Shown here in pieces: positions 7,255 through 11,514 of a DNA stretch of 11,514 nucleotides. The DNA lies in assembly GCA_028706835.1 (NCBI GenBank), contig JAQTVL010000084.1, forward strand, positions 1-11,514, read 5' to 3'. A model generated the notes under the pieces. That model saw only the letters and a list, made by a program, of their open reading frames with translations. It was not told the DNA's origin and ran no database searches. The stretch is from Phycisphaerae bacterium. Lineage in GTDB: Bacteria; Planctomycetota; Phycisphaerae; JAJVII01. Each line of letters opens with the position of its first letter. Within the stretch, counting starts at the first letter, position 1. A program made the position numbers and the translations under genes.

Positions 7255-7296
7255 GCTTGAACCTTTCCCCGATGGCCGCTGAGTGCTAAAGTAGCG

Positions 7297-7346
7297 GTAA
7301 TCATTGCAGGCCGACCTTTCGCCCGGACCGGTCGGCAAATCATTAC
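7297..7346. promoter_or_regulatory. Inverted repeat in the divergent promoter region
   Basis: GTAATCATT (7297-7305) pairs inversely with AATCATTAC (7338-7346) at eight of nine positions, and inside it CCGACC (7311-7316) pairs exactly with GGTCGG (7330-7335). The pair lies between the start of the peptidase gene and the start of the PIN-TRAM gene, 64 bp before the latter. It could be an operator shared by the two genes or a leader hairpin. No clear promoter hexamers were found. Confidence 0.4.
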
Positions 7347-7409
7347 CAGTGTAACAGCCTGGGGCGGCGGATACATCGAATTCTGGGTTCGGGCGAGCGA
7401 GGGAAGCCC

Positions 7410-8546
7410 ATGGTCCTGACCGTGCTCCGCGTGATGTTCGTGCTGCTGGGCATCTACGCCGCGTTCTTCCTTTACCAGGTGGCCACCACCCCCCATACGG
7501 AAGAAGAAACCGTCACGGACAGCCAGGGCAAGTCCAAGGTTGTCGTCCGCGTGACCCCGCCGCCCATGGCGGAGGGCGGGGCCCGGCTGGCGGTGTTCGC
7601 GGGCGTCGCGCTGGCGGTCAGCCTGACCATCGTGTTCGTCGATGCCGGGCTGAAGCGCAAGAGCCTCGGGGCGATCAGCGGCGTGTTCTTCGGGCTGCTC
7701 GCGGGGCTGGCGATTGCATACGCCCTCGGGCTGGTCGTCGACCTGCTGGCGAACGCGTGGTGGTCGGACCCGTCGAGGGTGAATCCGTTCCGGCCTGGCA
7801 TTCTCGGCAGCATCAAGCTGGCGATCGGGGTGATCACCTGCTACCTGACGATGAGCTTCATCCTCCAGACCAAGGACGACTTCCGGTTTGTCATCCCCTA
7901 CGTGGAGTTCGCCAAGCAGACCAAGGGCGTGCGGCCGATGCTGCTGGACACCAGCGTGATCATCGACGGGCGGATCGCGGACATCGCCGAAAGCAAGCTG
8001 ATCGACAGCCAGCTCGTCGTGCCGCGGTTCGTGCTGCTGGAACTTCAGGCGATCGCTGACAGCTCCGACAAGCTGAAGCGAAACCGCGGCCGCCGGGGGT
8101 TGGACGTGCTCAACCGGCTCCAGGGCAACGACAAGATCGACGTGGCGATCACCGATCCGCAAATGGGCGAAGCCGAGGCGCTGGACGTGGACCACCAACT
8201 GGTGGCGCTGGCCAAGAAGCTGGTCGCCAAGATCGCGACCAACGATTACAACCTGAACAAGATCGCCCAACTCCAGGGCGTGGACGTGATCAACGTGAAC
8301 GAGCTGGCGGGGGCGCTCCGCCCGGTGGTGCTGCCCGGCGAGGCGATCACGATCCGCGTCATCAAGCCCGGCGAGGAGATGGGCCAGGGCGTCGGCTACC
8401 TCGACGACGGCACCATGGTCGTTGGCGAGCAGTGCCGCGAGATGCTCGGCCAGGAGGTCGCGCTGACGGTCACCAGCGTGCTGCAGACCTCGGCCGGTCG
8501 GATGATCTTCGGCCGGCGGGAAGGCACGGGGAAAGGGCGGCACTGA
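7410..8546 (+). CDS. yacL: Membrane-anchored PIN-TRAM domain protein, YacL family
   Basis: The 378-residue protein has four predicted membrane segments (about 2-22, 58-78, 86-110 and 131-151). A PIN nuclease domain follows (about 177-300) with an acidic site that includes Asp180 in LLDTSVIIDGR, a conserved Glu in LLELQAIAD and an Asp in IATNDYNL. A TRAM RNA-binding domain closes the protein (about 308-372, GEAITIRVIKPGEEMGQGVGYLDDG). This order is that of Bacillus YacL. PIN domains are metal-dependent RNases, so an RNA-cleaving role at the membrane is likely, but the target is unknown. The start is supported by GAGGGAA seven to twelve bases upstream. yacL lies next to ispD in Firmicutes; here a vapBC pair separates the two. 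Confidence 0.9.
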   Translation: MVLTVLRVMFVLLGIYAAFFLYQVATTPHTEEETVTDSQGKSKVVVRVTPPPMAEGGARLAVFAGVALAVSLTIVFVDAGLKRKSLGAISGVFFGLLAGLAIAYALGLVVDLLANAWWSDPSRVNPFRPGILGSIKLAIGVITCYLTMSFILQTKDDFRFVIPYVEFAKQTKGVRPMLLDTSVIIDGRIADIAESKLIDSQLVVPRFVLLELQAIADSSDKLKRNRGRRGLDVLNRLQGNDKIDVAITDPQMGEAEALDVDHQLVALAKKLVAKIATNDYNLNKIAQLQGVDVINVNELAGALRPVVLPGEAITIRVIKPGEEMGQGVGYLDDGTMVVGEQCREMLGQEVALTVTSVLQTSAGRMIFGRREGTGKGRH

Positions 8547-8602
8547 CACTCTTGGTCTGGCCCGGAATCGCGGACTCTGGGTTGGTGCATTGGGCAATGC
8601 AA

Positions 8603-8642
8603 TTGTTTTGCGTCGAACATAAGTATATACTCAGGTATATAC
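8603..8642 (+). promoter_or_regulatory. vapBC promoter with overlapping palindromic operator
   Basis: A -35 TTGTTT (8603-8608) and a -10 TATACT (8626-8631) are 17 bases apart, so transcription should start near 8638, with an untranslated leader of about 18 bases. The -10 lies inside a 20-bp operator, GTATATACTCAGGTATATAC (8623-8642). This holds two GTATATAC boxes, each itself a palindrome, around four bases. Binding of VapB or the VapBC complex here would block the polymerase directly, the usual autoregulation of these modules. Confidence 0.75.
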
Positions 8643-8655
8643 AAAGGAGCCCGTG

Positions 8656-8889
8656 ATGGTGACGACAGCGAAGGTGTTCAGGAACGGCGGCAGCCTGGCC
8701 GTACGCCTGCCCAAGGAACTTGGGCTGAAGGAAGACGAGCGGGTGTGCATAAAGCGGGTCGGCTCGATGATATTGCTCTATCCGAAGAACAAGGCGTGGG
8801 ACATCTTCAAATCAGCCCTGGGTGAGGTCGACGACGATTTTATGGCCGATCGCAACCAACCGGAGCAACAGGTGCGGGAGGATCTGTGA
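8656..8889 (+). CDS. vapB: VapB antitoxin, AbrB/SpoVT-type
   Basis: The 77-residue protein opens with TAKVFRNGGSLAVRLPKELGL, the swapped-hairpin DNA-binding fold of VapB/MazE antitoxins. It continues into an acidic C-terminal tail (about 46-77, DIFKSALGEVDDDFM) of the kind that wraps around and inhibits the toxin. The ATG at 8656 is chosen over the GTG at 8653, because AAAGGAG at 8643-8649 is six bases before the ATG but only three before the GTG. The stop overlaps the start of vapC by four bases, so the two are translationally coupled. Confidence 0.92.
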   Translation: MVTTAKVFRNGGSLAVRLPKELGLKEDERVCIKRVGSMILLYPKNKAWDIFKSALGEVDDDFMADRNQPEQQVREDL

Positions 8890-9290
8890 CATCGCACATG
8901 CTCGACACCTGCGTGTGCGTCCAACTGCTTCGAGGCCGGGCGGCGACCGCCGCCGACCGGCTGTCCCGGTTGCTGGCCGGGTCGGTGGGGTTATCTTCCA
9001 TCGTTTTAGGCGAATTGCACTACGGAGCGGCCAAGTCAGCGCATCCCGCCAAACACCTGGATATACTCAAGAGGTTCCTTGCCCCCTTAACCGTCTGGGT
9101 CTTCGACGCCCAAGCGAGCGAGATCTATGGATTGCTTCGGGCAGGGCTGGAGCGTGCAGGCCGCCCCATCGGTTCCATGGACACGCTGATCGCGTCGCAT
9201 GCGTTGGCGCTGGACGCGACGCTGATTACGAGCAACGAGCGAGAGTTCCGCCGGGTATCGGGGCTGCGGGTCGAGAACTGGCTGGCTTAG
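8886..9290 (+). CDS. vapC: VapC toxin, PIN-domain ribonuclease
   Basis: The 134-residue protein is a typical VapC in length and motifs. The acidic site is Asp7 (MLDTC), Glu43 (LGELHYGA) and Asp99 (GSMDTLIASHAL), followed by the TSNEREF motif around Asn117 and the family ending GLRVENW. VapC toxins cut tRNA or rRNA and stop translation until VapB is restored. The preferred start is GTG at 8886, overlapping the vapB stop, with GGGAGG at 8876-8881. An internal ATG at 8898 is too far from that site. All catalytic residues are present, so the toxin looks functional. Confidence 0.92.
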   Translation: MTSHMLDTCVCVQLLRGRAATAADRLSRLLAGSVGLSSIVLGELHYGAAKSAHPAKHLDILKRFLAPLTVWVFDAQASEIYGLLRAGLERAGRPIGSMDTLIASHALALDATLITSNEREFRRVSGLRVENWLA

Positions 9291-9306
9291 CGAGGAACCT
9301 GCGACC

Positions 9307-10062
9307 ATGGCCAAATTCGGCGTCATCATCACGGCGGCGGGGTCGAGCACTCGGTTTGGCGGGAACGAGAAGAAGCAGTTCGAGGAGATTTCCGGCAGGG
9401 CGGTGTTCATGCGGGCAGCCGAGCCGTTCATCGCCCGCGACGATGTCGCGTCCGTCATCGTCACCGTTGCAGCCGAGGACCTCGACCGCGTCAAGACGCG
9501 GTGGGGCAGCGCCCTGGGGTTCCACGGCATCAGGCTGGTGGCCGGCGGCTCCGAGCGCGTGGATTCGGTGGCAGCCGGCTTCGAGCTGATTCCGGCGGAC
9601 TGCGACCACGTTGCGATCCACGACGCCGCCCGGCCGCTGGTCGATCCCGAGCTGATCGACAAGGTGTTCCGCGAGGCGGTGGCGACGGGGGCCGCCATTC
9701 CGGCGCTGCCGCTGTCCGCCACGCTCAAGCGCGTCGAGGAGAGCCCGCCGAACGAGTGGGGCACGGTGCATCGCATGATCGCCGCCACGCTGCCGCGGGA
9801 GAGCCTCTGGCTGGCCCAGACGCCGCAGGCGTTCCGCAAGTCGATCTACGCCGAGGCCTTGGCCAAGCGCAGCCAGATCACCGCACCGGTGACCGACGAC
9901 GCCCAGTTGGTCGAGGCGATCGGCCACCCCGTGTCGGTCATCATGGGGGCGCCGGACAACTTCAAGATCACGACCGCAGCCGACCTGGCGATGGCCAAGC
10001 ACCTGGCGAAGGCCCACGGTTTCACCGGCCCCACGGAGCCCCCGAAACACCATCGGTTCTAG
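9307..10062 (+). CDS. ispD: 2-C-methyl-D-erythritol 4-phosphate cytidylyltransferase (IspD)
   Basis: IspD joins CTP and MEP to give CDP-methylerythritol, the third step of the non-mevalonate isoprenoid pathway, in the cytoplasm. The 251-residue protein carries the full set of motifs: AAGSSTRFG (10-18, Arg16), Lys22-Lys23, AGGSERVDSV (79-88), HDAARP (105-110), QTPQAF (171-176), TDD (196-198) and NFKIT (218-222, Lys220). It is slightly longer than the 236 residues of the Escherichia coli enzyme, with extra residues around 144-165 and a short polar tail (243-251). The gene begins 16 bp after vapC, with GAGGAACC just upstream, so it may be co-transcribed with vapBC. Its stop codon TAG (10060-10062) spans the junction with the IS element. 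ispF does not follow. Confidence 0.95.
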   Translation: MAKFGVIITAAGSSTRFGGNEKKQFEEISGRAVFMRAAEPFIARDDVASVIVTVAAEDLDRVKTRWGSALGFHGIRLVAGGSERVDSVAAGFELIPADCDHVAIHDAARPLVDPELIDKVFREAVATGAAIPALPLSATLKRVEESPPNEWGTVHRMIAATLPRESLWLAQTPQAFRKSIYAEALAKRSQITAPVTDDAQLVEAIGHPVSVIMGAPDNFKITTAADLAMAKHLAKAHGFTGPTEPPKHHRF

Positions 10063-11229
10063 TGTAGTGTTTCACGCTGATGCGGTCTTAACCAAGGCCG
10101 CACGGGCGCGACGGACTTTGGCCAGGATGTCCTCCACCTTGGCCGTCCAGACGAACGTCTTCGGGTTCTCGTTATGCTTGGCCACGTAATCCATGATGAC
10201 CGCGACGAGTTGCTCGACGCCGGTGAACGATTCCCGGCGAATCCGCTTGTCGGTGATCTCGCGGAACCATCGCTCCACCAGGTTCAGCCACGAACTGCTG
10301 GTCGGAATGAAGTGCATGTGGAATCGCGGATGCCGCTTGAGCCACCGTTGCACCTCGGGCGTCTTGTGCGTGAAGTAATTGTCGGCGATCAGGTGCAGAT
10401 CCAACTCCGCCGGCGTCCGGGCGTCGATCAGTTTGAGGAACTTGATCCACTCCTGGTGGCGATGCCGCGGCATGCACGTGCCGATCAGTTGGCCCTCGGC
10501 CAGTTCCAGCGCCGCGAACAACGTGGTGGTTCCGTTCCGCACATAGTCGTGAGTCATCGTCCCACAGCGGCCCGGCTTGATCGGCAGTCCCGGCTGAGTG
10601 CGATCCAGGGCTTGAATCTGGCTCTTCTCGTCACAGGACAGAACCAACGCGTGCTCCGGCGGATTCAAATACAGCCCGACCACATCGACCAACTTCTCGA
10701 CAAAGCGCGGGTCATTGCTCAGCTTGAACGTCCGGCTCAGGTGCGGCTTGAGCCCGTGAGCCTGCCAGACGCGGCTGACCAATACGTGATTGGTTCCCAG
10801 TTCCGCCGCCAGCGTTCGGGTGCTCCAGTGCGTCGCGTTGGCCGGCTTGCGCTGCGTCGTCCATTCGACGATTCGGGCCGTCAACGCCTGGCGGGCCACC
10901 GGCGGACGCCCGCCGCGCGGGGCGTCCTTCTCGATGCCCGCCAAACCCTGGTGGGCGAATCGTGTCCGCCACTTGCCAACCAACTGCCGGTTGGTTTCCA
11001 ACTGCTCGGCGATCTGCTGGTTGGGCGCGCCGTTCGCTGCGGCCAGCACGATCTTGGCACGCACCACCAGCCGGGTCGGGGTGCTGCGGCCCCGCGCCCA
11101 GCGGTCCAGCGTCTTGCGGTCCTGGTCGGTCAGAATGATCTTCGGCGCCACTCGCATGTCGGTATCCTCCTGTCAAAGAGGAAGACACGCAAGCGGCTTA
11201 TACGTTAGCGTATTTATGTTACACTACAC
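10062..11229 (-). mobile_element. Complete IS630-family insertion sequence, 1168 bp
   Basis: The element is bounded by inverted ends GTGTAGTGT (10062-10070) and ACACTACAC (11221-11229), which are exact for nine bases and then diverge. Direct TA duplications flank it at 10060-10061 and 11230-11231, the signature of IS630/Tc1-type transposition. One intact transposase gene on the minus strand fills almost all of it. Intact ends and gene suggest a fairly recent insertion that may still be active. Removing it and one TA would restore a continuous ispD end running into a downstream hairpin. Confidence 0.88.
10072..11157 (-). CDS. IS630-family transposase
   Basis: The 361-residue protein has an N-terminal helix-turn-helix (about 43-66, QQIAEQLETNRQLVGKW), a second one (about 110-135, TRTLAAELGTNHVLVSRVW) and a DDE catalytic domain. 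The acidic triad is Asp176 (SCDEKSQIQ), Asp259 (LIADNYFTH) and Glu295 (SWLNLVERWF). With 35 residues between the last two, it fits the IS630 DDE pattern. It cuts and pastes the element at TA dinucleotides. The start at 11157 has AGGAGG eight bases upstream. The frame is uninterrupted, so the enzyme is probably functional. Confidence 0.95.
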   Translation of the reverse strand: MRVAPKIILTDQDRKTLDRWARGRSTPTRLVVRAKIVLAAANGAPNQQIAEQLETNRQLVGKWRTRFAHQGLAGIEKDAPRGGRPPVARQALTARIVEWTTQRKPANATHWSTRTLAAELGTNHVLVSRVWQAHGLKPHLSRTFKLSNDPRFVEKLVDVVGLYLNPPEHALVLSCDEKSQIQALDRTQPGLPIKPGRCGTMTHDYVRNGTTTLFAALELAEGQLIGTCMPRHRHQEWIKFLKLIDARTPAELDLHLIADNYFTHKTPEVQRWLKRHPRFHMHFIPTSSSWLNLVERWFREITDKRIRRESFTGVEQLVAVIMDYVAKHNENPKTFVWTAKVEDILAKVRRARAALVKTASA

Positions 11230-11267
11230 TAGGGGGGCCGGCCAGCGGCCGTCGATGCTCTGCGTAT

Positions 11268-11297
11268 GAAGCCCAGGGATTGCAGCCCCTGGGCTTC
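11268..11297 (+). terminator. Strong hairpin, probable original ispD terminator
   Basis: A perfect 11-bp stem GAAGCCCAGGG / CCCTGGGCTTC encloses an eight-base loop, followed by a short pyrimidine tract (TCTCTT-like). The U-run is weak, so its efficiency is uncertain. Without the IS it would start about 36 bases after the ispD stop codon, a normal place for a terminator; the insertion now puts it more than 1.2 kb away. Confidence 0.6.
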
Positions 11298-11434
11298 TCT
11301 TCGCACTGCAAAACCGATGGCCCTGTCTCCTTCCGTAGTGTTTAAGTGCTCTCCCGCGACGGCCGATAATCCCCCGGTTGTCGGCTTGCCGCCGACGGGG
11401 CGAAAGTCACTATGAAAACCTGGAGAAAGACGAC

Positions 11435-11463
11435 TTGACGGCTAGTCACGGAATGGCTAGATT
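11435..11463 (+). promoter_or_regulatory. Candidate sigma-70-type promoter reading off the right edge
   Basis: TTGACG (11435-11440) and TAGATT (11458-11463) are separated by 17 bases, so a transcript could start near 11470 and leave the window. The match to consensus is five of six at -35 and four of six at -10. There is no other support. Confidence 0.4.
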
Positions 11464-11514
11464 GATAGATGTCGTAATAGCACGTCTGTTTTCGTTCCGG
11501 CTCCAGACTGTCTA

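Larger units (their letters stand above)
11232..11514. other. Intergenic DNA right of the IS, no gene seen
   Basis: Apart from the hairpin at 11268-11297, this stretch holds a weaker inverted pair GCCGATAA / TTGTCGGC near 11363-11386 and a candidate promoter near the right edge. The only ATG-started frame near the promoter (11412) stops after eight codons. A gene probably begins beyond the window. Confidence 0.5.

Noticed and set aside
5458..7260. 600-codon plus-strand open frame opposite the peptidase gene
   Set aside because: Gly-, Gln- and Arg-rich antisense shadow. The minus strand carries the HELTH motif, a signal peptide and a ribosome binding site.
7251..8597. 448-codon minus-strand open frame opposite the PIN-TRAM gene
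   Set aside because: His/Asp/Arg-rich antisense shadow without motifs; the plus strand has clear PIN and TRAM domains.
10174..11208. 344-codon plus-strand open frame inside the IS element
   Set aside because: Antisense shadow of the transposase; no domain recognised.
11412..11438. Eight-codon frame starting ATGAAAACC near the right edge
   Set aside because: No good ribosome binding site and it ends at once; it overlaps the candidate -35 region.

Overview
The window is GC-rich bacterial DNA with six complete chromosomal-type genes, one gene cut by the left edge, a complete insertion sequence and about 1 kb of repeat-rich intergenic DNA. A Gram-negative (diderm) host is supported by an outer-membrane porin and several Sec-exported proteins. 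A Planctomycetota-like bacterium is my best guess, from the mix of a Porin_5-type porin, a peptidase-MA-like TPR protein and dispersed GC-rich palindromes. That is an impression of style; no marker gene here proves it.

Layout. 1-790 (minus): exported calcineurin-like phosphoesterase, C-terminus beyond the left edge. 1092-2465 (plus): outer-membrane porin, divergent from the first gene across a 301-bp gap. 2739-4466 (plus): exported protein of unknown function with an Asp-box-like motif. 4467-5478: no gene, but three different imperfect palindromic elements (4552-4659, 4695-4880, 4951-5136), a 9-bp tandem repeat (5191-5252) and two identical parS-type ParB sites (5308-5323 and 5403-5418) that flank three short hairpins. 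5479-7254 (minus): exported TPR protein with a HELTH zinc-peptidase domain. 7410-8546 (plus): membrane-anchored PIN-TRAM protein of the YacL family. 8656-9290 (plus): VapBC toxin-antitoxin pair with its own promoter and operator. 9307-10062 (plus): ispD of the MEP isoprenoid pathway. 10062-11229: a 1168-bp IS630-family element with TA target duplications, inserted exactly in the ispD stop codon. 11268-11297: a strong hairpin that was probably the ispD terminator before the insertion. The right edge holds a candidate promoter reading out of the window.

How it fits together. yacL and ispD are neighbours in Firmicutes such as Bacillus subtilis. Here the same order is kept, but a vapBC module sits between them and ends 16 bp before ispD, so the essential isoprenoid gene may be read partly from the toxin-antitoxin promoter. 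The IS then landed on the last codon of ispD without damaging it, because the first base of the IS restores the stop. The paired parS sites lie between two converging genes and suggest a ParB-loaded centromere region, so this stretch may lie near the replication origin.
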